A DNA stretch of 64,000 nt from contig DIVR01000014.1 of NCBI GenBank assembly GCA_002428325.1, forward strand, positions 67,245 through 131,244. Direction: 5' to 3'. This document shows, one piece after another, positions 51,388 through 59,880 of the stretch. The position numbers were made by a program, and so were the translations under genes. The notes under the pieces were generated by a model, which did no database searches, was not told where the DNA came from, and saw only the letters and a list, made by a program, of their open reading frames with translations. Source of the DNA: a bacterium UBP4_UBA6127 (GTDB lineage: Bacteria; UBP4; UBA4092). Numbering within the stretch: position 1 is the stretch's first letter; each line of letters begins with the position of its first letter.

Positions 51388-53172
51388 TTATGGAGTCATC
51401 AGGTATTGTTTGGATTGATAAGAAAATCTATCCGGCAAGATGGCTTCTGAAATAAGCAATTCTGATAGGCCGGATTCACTGAATAATTGCCATGAATCGA
51501 CTGAATTGCTAGTAGGAACAGAAGATTCATTGGTATATTCAGAGATGGCCTGATAAGTCGTCGCCCTGGCTTTGTAGGTATATTCCTTTTCGGGATCCAA
51601 TCCTGTATCTGTAAATCCTGTCATTTCTCCGGACACAGTGGTACAGAGGGAATAATCCCCAGCTCCGGTTTTCCGGTATATCTCATACCCGTCATTCCTG
51701 GCATTTTGGTTGTTCCATTGCAGGGAAGCCTGGGTAGCGCTAATCCTTAAAGCGTTTAAATCGACCGGCGGCAGGTTTACAAAAATCGCCTTTGTAACAG
51801 AACTCCATAATCCCAGTTGATTTCCACAACTCAGTATCGAATAAAACACCGCGGAGGTGGGGGAGACATAAAGGTGCAAAAGAGGATTAGATGAACTGCT
51901 GCTTCCGCCATCGCCAAATCGCCAACGGTAAGTGGTGGCATTCAAGGATGCATTGGTGAACTGAACACTTAAAATGCCATAATTAGAATAGCTGGTGGTT
52001 GGGAAAGCATAGAAATTAGCCACCGGGTAAGAAGCTGAAAAGATATAATTGGATGCTGTATCCGAGGAGAGGGCCCTGAGGAAATACCCATATTGATGGG
52101 TGCTGTCCAGCCCCAGAACCGTATCTGTGCCGTAATCCACAAAGGTGGTTGTGTTAGCGGGAATATTGGCGACTAAGGTAAGCGGATCCGTCTCTTCTTT
52201 TCGGAATAATTCAAATCCCTGTTCAAAACTGGAACGGTCGTTCCAGCTGACTGAATAACCCAGCCTGCCATCATAAACCGACTGGGTCTTCAGATTGTCC
52301 GGGTTGGTATCTACCCGTAAATCCATGCTGGCAGTGGAAACGCCCAGGTTGTTGGTTACAATTTGTTTTACATTCCAGTAAAGGCCGGTATCTTCAGCCA
52401 GCGGGGCATATGAGGTCTCTCTGACATAGAAATGATAGACATTGGAGAAAACCCATTCAAAGGAATCTCCGTATTGGGAGGTATCATAAAACTCAACCCG
52501 CATTCTGGAAAACAGAGTGGTTACTGAACTGGTAAATCCAGCCACCGGCGGTTGAGTGAATCCGGGCTGGGTGGTGGCGGCTGACAGGTTGGTATAATCA
52601 GAGTTGCCTGATGCATTATAAGCCCTGACCCGATAGGTATATTCAGTATCAGGTGTTAATCCTGTATCCAGATAAGAGGCAGAGTTGCTACCCAATTGGG
52701 TTATTTCGCTGAAGGACCCCAAAGGGCCTGTTTTCCGTTCCACAGAAAACCCTGTCTCATTATCCGCGTTATCCTGCCAAGAGAGCTGGATTTTGGCATA
52801 AGACAATGTGGTAGTTTGCAGTTGAGTCGGAGCAGAAGGAGACCCTGCCGGGTAATAGTTACCATAAAATATCAGGGTACTGCTTTCAGCCAGGAAGGCG
52901 GTGCTGTCTCCCGGGGTGATATACCCCGCTACTGTATCCCAATGGATTGTGTAATTCTCACCGGAAGGTACATGATGCCATAGGCCGATGGCATAGGTTG
53001 ATACAGAATAGGTAGAACTCTCATTGTAAAGAGTATAATAAGGCCATATTGAAGTGGGGGTGGTTTCAGTTTTAATGATTCCTGACCCTGCTATGGCAGT
53101 AACTCCAACCATTGAAAAAAGAATAAAAAGAAAAGATATTATGGATACTCTTGCTTTCATTAAGTGATTCAT
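51388..53172 (-). CDS. Secreted multi-domain fibronectin type III / PKD protein
   Basis: A 594-residue exported protein with signal peptide (hydrophobic 10-28, cleavage near A-I-A-G). At least three fibronectin type III-like domains can be traced by the opening P-x-x-L-x-x-x-x-x-S-x-x-x-L-x-W and the closing D-T-G-L-x-P-x-x-E-Y-T-Y-(R/K)-(V/A)-R-A blocks (about 110-205, 285-375, 455-545). PKD-like segments lie between them, one with the classic W-R-F-G-D-G. Such proteins are surface adhesins or carbohydrate-active scaffold proteins; there is no catalytic domain. No sorting signal at the C terminus. GGAGGGAC lies before the ATG, and a near-perfect promoter precedes it. Confidence 0.85.
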   Translation of the reverse strand: MNHLMKARVSIISFLFILFSMVGVTAIAGSGIIKTETTPTSIWPYYTLYNESSTYSVSTYAIGLWHHVPSGENYTIHWDTVAGYITPGDSTAFLAESSTLIFYGNYYPAGSPSAPTQLQTTTLSYAKIQLSWQDNADNETGFSVERKTGPLGSFSEITQLGSNSASYLDTGLTPDTEYTYRVRAYNASGNSDYTNLSAATTQPGFTQPPVAGFTSSVTTLFSRMRVEFYDTSQYGDSFEWVFSNVYHFYVRETSYAPLAEDTGLYWNVKQIVTNNLGVSTASMDLRVDTNPDNLKTQSVYDGRLGYSVSWNDRSSFEQGFELFRKEETDPLTLVANIPANTTTFVDYGTDTVLGLDSTHQYGYFLRALSSDTASNYIFSASYPVANFYAFPTTSYSNYGILSVQFTNASLNATTYRWRFGDGGSSSSSNPLLHLYVSPTSAVFYSILSCGNQLGLWSSVTKAIFVNLPPVDLNALRISATQASLQWNNQNARNDGYEIYRKTGAGDYSLCTTVSGEMTGFTDTGLDPEKEYTYKARATTYQAISEYTNESSVPTSNSVDSWQLFSESGLSELLISEAILPDRFSYQSKQYLMTP

Positions 53173-53202
53173 TCAATAGTCCCTCCTGCATAAATTAAAA
53201 TC

Positions 53203-53232
53203 ATCATAATCCCATTACAGGAAATATGTCAA
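53203..53232 (-). promoter_or_regulatory. Promoter of the fibronectin/PKD protein gene
   Basis: On the minus strand TTGACA (53227-53232), 18-base spacer, TATGAT (53203-53208), 30 bases before the ATG. Confidence 0.7.
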
Positions 53233-53350
53233 ACCTGGGTTGCCTGCCGTTAATTTCAACTGTTGAATTATTACCCTGGTAGGAATAAGGTTTATTATGA
53301 TCTAAATGAACAGGGTGAAGCTTTATGAACAAGGCTAGAGTTACAACCAG

Positions 53351-54565
53351 ATGAAACAAAAAGAAAAGATGATAGAGTTTTTAGGCCTTCGCCGCAGTAT
53401 GGTGGGGATTTTAAGTATGGTCATCCTGGTGGAAATGGGTGAGCGGATGGCCGAAAGATTCCTCCCTATCTATCTGCTGGCTTTGGGTGGAGGAGCCCTG
53501 ACCATTGGGCTTCTAAATGCCATGGATAACCTCTTGTCGGCTCTTTATTCATTTCCCGGCGGGTATCTTTCTGACAAATTTGGCACCAAGAAGGCCTTAT
53601 TAATATTTAACACCATGGCCATTCTGGGATTTGGTATTGTGGTGGTATTTCCCCACTGGGGGGCTGTCCTGGCCGGGGCGGTTCTGTTTATTTCCTGGTC
53701 GGCCATCTCGCTGCCTGCTACTATGAGCGTGGTGGCGCAAGTCCTTCCCAAACAAAAAAGGGTGATGGGGGTCTCTCTGCATTCGATTGTGCGCCGGATA
53801 CCTATGGCTTTAGGTCCCGTCATCGGGGGGCTTTTCATCGGGATTTGGGGGGAGACTCAGGGCGTCCGATATTCCTTTATCTTTGCGATCCTCATGACCT
53901 TGATTGCCATGTTTTTTCAACAGAGATTATTGGAAGACGAAACCGACAAACCCAATGGGCAGGCAGAAAAAAACCCCCTGGTCTTGATTCGGGAGATGAG
54001 CCCTGCTTTGAAAAATTTGCTGGTTTCCGATATCCTGATTCGATTTTGTGAACAAATTCCTTATGCTTTTGTGGTAGTCTGGGCCATGAAAACCATTACT
54101 CATCCTGTCAGTGCCTTTCAATTTGGGCTTTTGACAGCTGTCGAAATGGTCGTGGCAGTCCTCTGTTATATTCCGGTAGCTTACTGGGCTGATCAATCCG
54201 GGAAAAAGCCTTTTGTGGTCCTGACCTTTATTAACTTCACCATTTTTCCCCTGGTTCTTATGTATTGCCAATCTTTCTGGTTGCTGGTGTTAGCTTTTAT
54301 TGTCCGGGGACTGAAAGAATTTGGCGAACCGACCCGGAAAGCCCTGATTATGGATTTGGCCCCTGAAAACCGGAAGGCGGCCATGTTTGGGCTCTATTAC
54401 CTCCTCAGAGATGTGATTGTTTCTTTTGCGGCTATGGGCGGCGCTTTTCTCTGGACTTACTCTCCCCGGCTGAATTTTCTCACCGCTTTTGGTTTCGGTA
54501 TCCTGGGAACTCTCTGGTTTGCCTTCCGGGGCACCGATTTGCCTTCCTTTAATAATAAGTCCTGA
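53351..54565 (+). CDS. Major facilitator superfamily transporter
   Basis: A 404-residue integral membrane protein with about 11-12 hydrophobic helices and the MFS loop motif G-G-Y-L-S-D-K-F-G-T-K-K between helices 2 and 3 (residues about 75-86). The second half repeats the pattern (A-Y-W-A-D-Q-S-G-K-K). Substrate unknown; it falls among general drug or metabolite exporters. No clear ribosome site before the ATG at 53351. One copy of the TTGACAGCTGTC palindrome falls in its coding sequence at 54129-54146. Confidence 0.88.
   Translation: MKQKEKMIEFLGLRRSMVGILSMVILVEMGERMAERFLPIYLLALGGGALTIGLLNAMDNLLSALYSFPGGYLSDKFGTKKALLIFNTMAILGFGIVVVFPHWGAVLAGAVLFISWSAISLPATMSVVAQVLPKQKRVMGVSLHSIVRRIPMALGPVIGGLFIGIWGETQGVRYSFIFAILMTLIAMFFQQRLLEDETDKPNGQAEKNPLVLIREMSPALKNLLVSDILIRFCEQIPYAFVVVWAMKTITHPVSAFQFGLLTAVEMVVAVLCYIPVAYWADQSGKKPFVVLTFINFTIFPLVLMYCQSFWLLVLAFIVRGLKEFGEPTRKALIMDLAPENRKAAMFGLYYLLRDVIVSFAAMGGAFLWTYSPRLNFLTAFGFGILGTLWFAFRGTDLPSFNNKS
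54129..54146. repeat. Dispersed palindrome, possible copy inside the MFS gene
   Basis: Eighteen bases that match the palindrome except at one base on each end region (TTTTGACAGCTGTCGAAA). It encodes L-L-T-A-V-E in the transporter, so it may be fortuitous. Confidence 0.4.
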
Positions 54566-54573
54566 ATAAATAT

Positions 54574-54602
54574 TTGACACTGGATGCAGACAGGCACATA
54601 AT
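54574..54602 (+). promoter_or_regulatory. Promoter of the HD hydrolase gene
   Basis: TTGACA (54574-54579), 17-base spacer, CATAAT (54597-54602). Predicted leader about 68 bases. Confidence 0.65.
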
Positions 54603-54676
54603 ATACTTATAACCTGAGGAAAAAGCACCGGGGGGTATCGTTCTGCCAAGGGGATTTGGAAGGATGGTAAGCAGGT

Positions 54677-55312
54677 ATGATACTATCAGTTGTCAGTAAA
54701 CGAGTCATCCATTTCATGAGGAAAAGGACTGTGGAAGAGATCATTCCTTTTGATTTAAGAGGGTACGAAGCTCTTGAATCGGACATTCTCTCATATTTTT
54801 CGGATCATCCCCGGTTCCGGCTGGGGCATCATGGGTATTCCCATTGGTTATCGGTCTATGATAATGCCAAACAGCTGATTGAATTAAAAAGGGGAGCTCT
54901 GCCGGATGGTTTTCCCCTGGAAACGACATTATTGGCAGCTTACCTGCATGATACGGGCCGGCGTATCCCTAAATCCGGAACTTGGGAGAATCTGCATCAT
55001 TCTGCCCGCAGTGAGAGGTTTTTAAGGGAGTTTCTGCCCCTTCAGGATATTTCCTGGAAACCCGGCCAAATAGACAATATCTGTTTTCTGGCCCGAGCCC
55101 ATTTTGAAGTCAATTCGGAGGTATGGAGGGAAGCCCAAGCCCGGAACCTTTATTTATCTCTCCAGATTATCCGGGATGCGGATGCCCTCGATCGTATTCG
55201 ATTCTTCGGATTGGATGAATCTTTTCTGCATCTGCCGGAAAGCCTCAGCCTGATTCCTTATGTGGAGGATAAATGGAAACGGTTATGGGCCTGTGAATCC
55301 CGCCGAAGATAG
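54677..55312 (+). CDS. HD-domain phosphohydrolase-like protein
   Basis: A 211-residue single HD domain. Ligands can be read as H in G-H-H-G-Y-S-H-W near 51, H-D in A-A-Y-L-H-D-T-G-R near 92, a third histidine in L-H-H-S-A-R, and D in I-R-D-A-D-A-L-D-R-I-R-F near 167. The D-A-D-A-L-D-R-I-R pattern is common in predicted metal-dependent nucleotide phosphohydrolases. Substrate unknown. It ends 14 bases before the AlkZ-related gene, so they are probably co-transcribed from the promoter at 54574-54602. An inner ATG at 54716 is possible but has no ribosome site. Confidence 0.85.
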   Translation: MILSVVSKRVIHFMRKRTVEEIIPFDLRGYEALESDILSYFSDHPRFRLGHHGYSHWLSVYDNAKQLIELKRGALPDGFPLETTLLAAYLHDTGRRIPKSGTWENLHHSARSERFLREFLPLQDISWKPGQIDNICFLARAHFEVNSEVWREAQARNLYLSLQIIRDADALDRIRFFGLDESFLHLPESLSLIPYVEDKWKRLWACESRRR

Positions 55313-55326
55313 TTGTAAAATGAATC

Positions 55327-56169
55327 ATGCCGAAAATTATCCTTAACTCCAGCGATATAAATGCCTACCGCCAGAAGAAGTGGCGAATGGTTCCTTCAAG
55401 TCAGCTTCGTAACGAAAAAGATGCCGTCAAATTCCTGAATGAGGTTGGTTTTTGCCTGTTATTTGCCTGTAATGATATCCCCCTGCCAAAACTATCCTTA
55501 TCGGCCTTGTCTAAGGAATGGGACTGGTGGAGTTGGAAAGATACCCTGCAGTCCCGGAAACTGTGTTACAACAGCCGGGCTATGCGAAAAAAAGCGACCC
55601 TGTTATCTTTGGAAATGCTGCCTTGTTTTCTGAGACTCTATTATGAATCCGGCGGGGTGGAAGTCTATGAAGAAGAGTTTGATTATGGGAAAATGACTCG
55701 GCCAGCCTATGATATTGCCGATTATCTTTACCAGAATGGCCCTCAAAATGTAGCGGACCTCCGCCGAGCTATCTTCCCTCATACCAAGGAAGGTACCCGG
55801 AAATTCCATACTGCCCTTCAGGAATTGCAGGGTAAGTATAAGATAGCTGTATCCGGGCTGATAGATAAAAGCTGGGGGATGAGAGTGGTAGATTTATTTT
55901 CCCGATGGGCGCCTCCCCAAATCCTGAAATCAGCCGAGGTTTTGACAGTCTCGGAGGCACGGGAAAGAATCCTGCTGACTTTATTAGATACTGCCGGTGC
56001 CCTCACGGAAAAGGAAATCCAGCGGACCCTGGGTTGGGAAAAAGAAAGGCTCTCTCTTTCCCTGGAATCTCTTATTGAATCAGGGAAAATCCAGTCTCTT
56101 CCCCATAGAGGAGAGAAAACACCCTGGCTGGTTTCAAAAGCGATGTTTAAAACTATCCAATCTCAATAG
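55327..56169 (+). CDS. AlkZ/YcaQ-related winged-helix protein
   Basis: A 280-residue protein whose tandem winged-helix organisation and family feel match AlkZ-related (HTH_42) proteins: Y-R-Q-K-K-W near the start, a middle winged helix with D-L-R-R-A-I-F-P, and a C-terminal winged helix with L-T-E-K-E-I-Q-R-T-L-G-W. AlkZ and YcaQ glycosylases unhook DNA crosslinks using a Q-x-Q or Q-x-D pair; I cannot see this pair, and members annotated AlkZ-related often lack it. DNA binding is likely, glycosylase activity unproven. It follows the HD gene by 14 bases. Confidence 0.65.
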   Translation: MPKIILNSSDINAYRQKKWRMVPSSQLRNEKDAVKFLNEVGFCLLFACNDIPLPKLSLSALSKEWDWWSWKDTLQSRKLCYNSRAMRKKATLLSLEMLPCFLRLYYESGGVEVYEEEFDYGKMTRPAYDIADYLYQNGPQNVADLRRAIFPHTKEGTRKFHTALQELQGKYKIAVSGLIDKSWGMRVVDLFSRWAPPQILKSAEVLTVSEARERILLTLLDTAGALTEKEIQRTLGWEKERLSLSLESLIESGKIQSLPHRGEKTPWLVSKAMFKTIQSQ

Positions 56170-56239
56170 ACAGAACCCCTGAATTTATCGTACTATGAGA
56201 ATCATCTGGAACCTATAAATAATGAGGGAGATCATACCA

Positions 56240-56605
56240 ATGAAAATCAATCGGGGGTTGGGATTATATTTGATTCTATTGGCGGGATTAGGCCTTTTTC
56301 TGGCGGCCTGTTCCCTGGGAACCACTAAAATCGGGAAGATACTGGACCATCCCAGGGATTATGATGGAAAAGAAGTGACCGTTCAAGGGGAAGTAACCGA
56401 TACTTATTCCTTCCTGATTCTCAAAAATTTCAAACTGAAAGATAATACCGGGGAAATTACCGTAGTTACCACCCGGATACTTCCTAAGAAGGGTGAAACC
56501 ATCAAGGTAACCGGCACTGTCCAGGAATCCTTTACCCTGGGGGCTGAACAGTCCCTGGTCATTGTTGAGAAGGATCCCAACCAGAAGAAAGAATCAGCTA
56601 AGTAA
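56240..56605 (+). CDS. OB-fold-like lipoprotein
   Basis: A 121-residue lipoprotein with lipobox L-A-A-C and lipidated C24. The mature part (about 30-110) is an OB-fold-like barrel: I-L-D-H-P-R-D-Y-D-G-K-E-V-T-V-Q-G-E-V, a T-G-E-I-T-V strand and G-E-T-I-K-V-T-G-T-V. Short exported proteins of this kind are common and of unknown role. The ATG at 56240 is placed after GGGAGA; the ATG at 56222 overlaps that site and is rejected. Confidence 0.8.
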   Translation: MKINRGLGLYLILLAGLGLFLAACSLGTTKIGKILDHPRDYDGKEVTVQGEVTDTYSFLILKNFKLKDNTGEITVVTTRILPKKGETIKVTGTVQESFTLGAEQSLVIVEKDPNQKKESAK

Positions 56606-56667
56606 TAAATCTGGAGTTATTTTTCCCAGGAATCAGATTGGGTTGAGTGGGGAGGTTCAGTGGAAAA

Positions 56668-56802
56668 ATGAAGGACCCTAAGACATTTAAAGAGTGTTTC
56701 AAGGAATCCCTGGTTCTCTTTGGACTTCTTGATTTAATGATTATCTTTTTAACCTGGTTTCTGTCCAGAACCAATTCGGATCAAGACAAAAATAAGAATT
56801 GA
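56668..56802 (+). CDS. Very small single-helix membrane protein
   Basis: A 44-residue frame, M-K-D-P-K-T-F-K at the start, with one strongly hydrophobic helix at about residues 15-33 and a polar tail rich in D, K and N. GGAGG lies 12 bases before the ATG, a little far. The frame is placed between a lipoprotein gene and a membrane protein gene on the same strand, with short gaps. It may be a real small membrane protein; nothing else supports it. Confidence 0.4.
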   Translation: MKDPKTFKECFKESLVLFGLLDLMIIFLTWFLSRTNSDQDKNKN

Positions 56803-56840
56803 AGAGTGAAAGTAATAACTATCAGAGGAGGATAAAGGGG

Positions 56841-57302
56841 ATGTTCTGTCCTTATTGCGGTTATAACCTGATTCAAGATGAGGGAATCTGCCCTCAATGT
56901 GGAAAATCCTATGATTTAAAATCTTTTAGAAGTCCCCAACCTCCCCCAGCCTCTTCTCCAGAGCCGGAACTTCTCTCTCCGCCTCCGGTTTCAGGCTATC
57001 AAGCCCCGCCTCCCTCTTATGCTTCCCCCCTTGATAAACCCTCAGGGCTGGCTATAGCGACCCTGATTACGGGCATTCTCAGCCTGTTATGCTGCTGTGT
57101 CCCTGCCATTCTTCCCATTATTTTGGGGATTGTGGAAATAATCCAGATTCGTAACGGGCAATCTTCTCAGAAGGGATATTCCTATGCCATGGCAGGACTT
57201 ATCCTGGGAGTGGTTGGGATACTATTTTCAATACTGGGTTTCATATTTTTTATGGGATTAAAAACCTTTCCCTTTCATTCTATGAATTTTAGACACTGGT
57301 AA
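56841..57302 (+). CDS. Zinc-ribbon DUF4190 membrane protein
   Basis: A 153-residue protein: zinc ribbon C-P-Y-C-G and C-P-Q-C-G-K in the first 25 residues, a proline-rich linker of about 45 residues, then two hydrophobic helices of the DUF4190 type (A-I-A-T-L-I-T-G-I-L-S-L and Y-A-M-A-G-L-I-L-G-V-V-G-I) in the last 80. Function unknown. The ATG at 56841 directly follows GAGGAGGATAAAGGGG; the frame is open 14 codons further but without ribosome site. Confidence 0.85.
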   Translation: MFCPYCGYNLIQDEGICPQCGKSYDLKSFRSPQPPPASSPEPELLSPPPVSGYQAPPPSYASPLDKPSGLAIATLITGILSLLCCCVPAILPIILGIVEIIQIRNGQSSQKGYSYAMAGLILGVVGILFSILGFIFFMGLKTFPFHSMNFRHW

Positions 57303-57683
57303 CCTGGTTTGGGTTGGCTGAAGTCCTCTCCCTGATTCGAAGCAGGACCCAGCCTGATGGTTACAGCCTGGGTCTGGCTCCCTTGCCGATGGAATTCGGA
57401 CAAGAGATAAAAAAGAAGGGTAACTGAAATAATATCAAACCGATAAAAGTGGGAATCTGGTCTCATTAAGGGAGATTTAATGGGGAAGTAACCTCATAAA
57501 CATGACCCTGTTACCTTGACAGGGAGTCTGAGGGTCAATAAAATAGAATTCCCGACCTGTGTTTGAAAAAATCAGCCTATATGGAAATATTTAATAAAAG
57601 AGAACTGTGTTTACATAATAGAACTGTGGCCGGAGACGGGTTCACAGGCTTTAAAACTAAATCTACTAAGGAGTAATCACCCT
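57303..57683. other. 381-base gene-free stretch before the DUF47-Pit pair
   Basis: Holds repeat family C copy 2 (57346-57374). The rest shows no gene or clear promoter. AAGGAG at about 57668-57674 is the ribosome site of the DUF47 gene. Confidence 0.5.
57346..57374. repeat. Hairpin repeat family C, copy 2
   Basis: Arms GACCCAG-C-CTG and CAG-C-CTGGGTC, as at 20029-20057, but the central seven bases read ATGGTTA, the reverse complement of TAACCAT in copy 1. Confidence 0.75.
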
Positions 57684-58307
57684 ATGGGATGGAAACTAAT
57701 TCCCAAAGAAGAGAAATTCTACACGATGTTTCAGGCCCAGGCCGAACACCTGGTGAAAGCATCCCAAACCTTCCTGCATATTCTGGAGAACTACAACAGC
57801 CAAACCCCGGATGAACATGCCAGTGTAATGCGGGCCATGGAACATGAAGGGGATATTCTCTGCCATGATATTATCCGGAAATTAAACCAGACCTTTGTAA
57901 CTCCTTTTGACCGGGAAGACATCCTGGATTTAGCTTCCCGGATGGATGATATCCTGGATTTGATTGAAGGTACTATTGGCCGGATGAAGATATTTAAAAT
58001 CACCCAATCCACTCCAGAACAAATCCGGCTGGCCAAAATCCTGGTCCTGGCCTGTGAAGAAATAAACCGAGCGATGGCCAAAATTGAGGACTTGCACCGG
58101 CTTCCCGACCATTGTATTGAAATCAACCGGTTGGAAAATGAAGCCGATGTCGTTACCCAGCAAATCCTGGGATTACTTTTTGAACACCGGACGGACCCCA
58201 TCGACATCATAAAGTGGAAAGAGATTTATGAAATCATGGAACTGGCAACGGATAAATGCGAAGACGTGGCCAATACCCTTGAAGGCATCATGTTGAAGAA
58301 TGCTTAA
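57684..58307 (+). CDS. DUF47/PhoU-like phosphate transport regulator
   Basis: A 207-residue helical-bundle protein of the DUF47 (PhoU-like) family. Conserved acidic metal-binding patterns E-H-E-G-D near residue 54 and D-D-I-L-D-L-I-E near 92, repeated as N-E-A-D near 153, are typical. Members are usually paired with Pit phosphate transporters and thought to regulate them. The pit gene follows after 36 bases, so the pair is an operon. AAGGAG precedes the ATG. Confidence 0.93.
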   Translation: MGWKLIPKEEKFYTMFQAQAEHLVKASQTFLHILENYNSQTPDEHASVMRAMEHEGDILCHDIIRKLNQTFVTPFDREDILDLASRMDDILDLIEGTIGRMKIFKITQSTPEQIRLAKILVLACEEINRAMAKIEDLHRLPDHCIEINRLENEADVVTQQILGLLFEHRTDPIDIIKWKEIYEIMELATDKCEDVANTLEGIMLKNA

Positions 58308-58343
58308 TCGGAGCCCACAGCCCCGGAAAGGAATAACGCTTTC

Positions 58344-59405
58344 ATGGAAGTGATTCATTTTTTATTCTCCACGCCTTTAGTTTTGATTATTATCCTCATT
58401 GCCTTGATTTTCGATTTTTACAATGGGATGAATGATGCAGCCAATTCGATAGCGACGGTTGTCTCGACTCAGGTATTAAAACCCTGGCAGGCCGTTATCT
58501 GGGCTGCATTTTTTAATTTTGTAGCTTTTGCCGGGGGGTATGTCCCCGTTTTAAACCATTTTCTAGGATTGCATGTTGCCACCACCATTGGGAAAGGGAT
58601 TGTCCATACCTCGATAGTCGATCCGTATGTCATTCTGGCCACCCTGGTGGGTGCGGTCATCTGGTCTGCCATCTGTACCCATTCAGGTCTGCCAATCAGT
58701 ATTTCCCATGCGTTAGTCGGAGGATTTTCTGGGGTAGCGGTTGTCAAGGCCGGAACCGGAGCCTTGGTGATGAGTGGTATCACCAAAACTCTTATTTTTA
58801 TTGTGCTTTCTCCCCTGTTAGGAATGTTATTCGGGTGGATTCTAATGGTGGCTGTCTTCTGGATCTGCCGAGACATGCAGCCCCGGAAAATTGATAAGCA
58901 TTTCCGGCATATGCAATTAGTGTCAGCCGCATCCTATTCATTGAGTCATGGAGCCAATGATGCCCAGAAAACCATGGGGATTATTGCTATTTTACTGTTT
59001 ACGACAGCCGGTTCTCCTTATGCCGGGCTCGAATTAACCGAAAAAACCTTCCCCATCTGGGTTGTCATTGCCTGTTTCTTTGTGATTGCCATGGGAACTT
59101 TGGCGGGGGGGTGGCATGTCATTAAAACCCTGGGCCAGAAGGTTACTAAGCTAAAACCCGTCCATGGGTTCTGCGCCGAAACAGGGGGAGCCTTAAGTAT
59201 TTTTATCGCAACTGCCTTAGGTGCCCCGGTCAGTACCACCCATACCATAACGGGTTCCATTATCGGGGTGGGGACTATTCACAGGCTCAGCGCTGTTCGT
59301 TGGGGTGTGGCCCGGAGAATTGTGATGGCCTGGGTGTTAACCATTCCGGCTTCTGCCATCATGTCCGCATTGACCTGGTATGTGATAAAACTGTTATTCC
59401 TCTAG
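58344..59405 (+). CDS. pit: Low-affinity inorganic phosphate transporter (Pit)
   Basis: A 353-residue integral membrane protein, the normal length of short bacterial Pit. The duplicated PiT signature is present twice: F-Y-N-G-M-N-D-A-A-N-S-I-A near residue 26 and S-H-G-A-N-D-A-Q-K-T-M-G near 200. About ten membrane helices are expected. It takes up phosphate as metal-phosphate with protons. Expressed with the DUF47 gene and closed by a terminator. Confidence 0.95.
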   Translation: MEVIHFLFSTPLVLIIILIALIFDFYNGMNDAANSIATVVSTQVLKPWQAVIWAAFFNFVAFAGGYVPVLNHFLGLHVATTIGKGIVHTSIVDPYVILATLVGAVIWSAICTHSGLPISISHALVGGFSGVAVVKAGTGALVMSGITKTLIFIVLSPLLGMLFGWILMVAVFWICRDMQPRKIDKHFRHMQLVSAASYSLSHGANDAQKTMGIIAILLFTTAGSPYAGLELTEKTFPIWVVIACFFVIAMGTLAGGWHVIKTLGQKVTKLKPVHGFCAETGGALSIFIATALGAPVSTTHTITGSIIGVGTIHRLSAVRWGVARRIVMAWVLTIPASAIMSALTWYVIKLLFL

Positions 59406-59436
59406 TCTTTCTTGAAAAATTCTAAATACCCAATCT

Positions 59437-59470
59437 GAAGGGGGATGCCTTATCGAGGCATTCCCTTTTT
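59437..59470 (+). terminator. Intrinsic terminator of the DUF47-pit operon
   Basis: AAGGG-x-GATGCCT pairs with AGGCAT-x-CCCTT around a 4-5 base loop; six T follow. Confidence 0.9.
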
Positions 59471-59564
59471 TAGTACCCTGAAAAGGAAGCTCCCTGAATA
59501 CTGATGGATGAGTTTCATCAGGCTTTAATCGTAGATACTATTGATAATATAGATGTTATATATT

Positions 59565-59582
59565 CTTTGACAGTTGTCAAAG
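59565..59582. repeat. Dispersed palindrome, copy 5 (CTTTGACAGTTGTCAAAG)
   Basis: Eighteen bases with one central mispair, 160 bases past the pit stop. Confidence 0.85.
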
Positions 59583-59767
59583 AGAGTCGGGCAGCCTGAA
59601 CATCTTCCCTTCCGTATCCTCTCCTATCTCAACAGGAAACCCTGTCTTTTTGCCATACCTACTGGTTCATATTGGCATTGAGGATGAAAGAGGATGCCAT
59701 TTTGGCTTTTATTATCCCCAGTAGAATCCACAGTTTATTCCTCTTATTCCCAGCCTTATACCCATAC

Positions 59768-59797
59768 TGTTCACAAGTTATCCACAGCCTGTGAACA
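59768..59797. promoter_or_regulatory. Consensus DnaA box inside an inverted repeat
   Basis: TTATCCACA (59778-59786) is the exact strong DnaA box. Around it lie TGTTCACA (59768-59775) and TGTGAACA (59790-59797), an 8-base inverted repeat; TGTGAACAA read on the other strand is TTGTTCACA, one base from a DnaA box. It may be an origin-related or DnaA-titrating site. Confidence 0.5.
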
Positions 59798-59880
59798 AAA
59801 AGGTAGAATCCTGGGTTTGATTGATGAATAACCGGGGTATTTGTCCAAATATCACTTCAAAAATGGGAAGGCTATTAAGT

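Noticed and set aside
54129..54146. MFS-gene copy of the palindrome as a functional member of the family
   Set aside because: It has an extra mismatch and is fully explained by coding for L-L-T-A-V-E; listed only as a possible copy.
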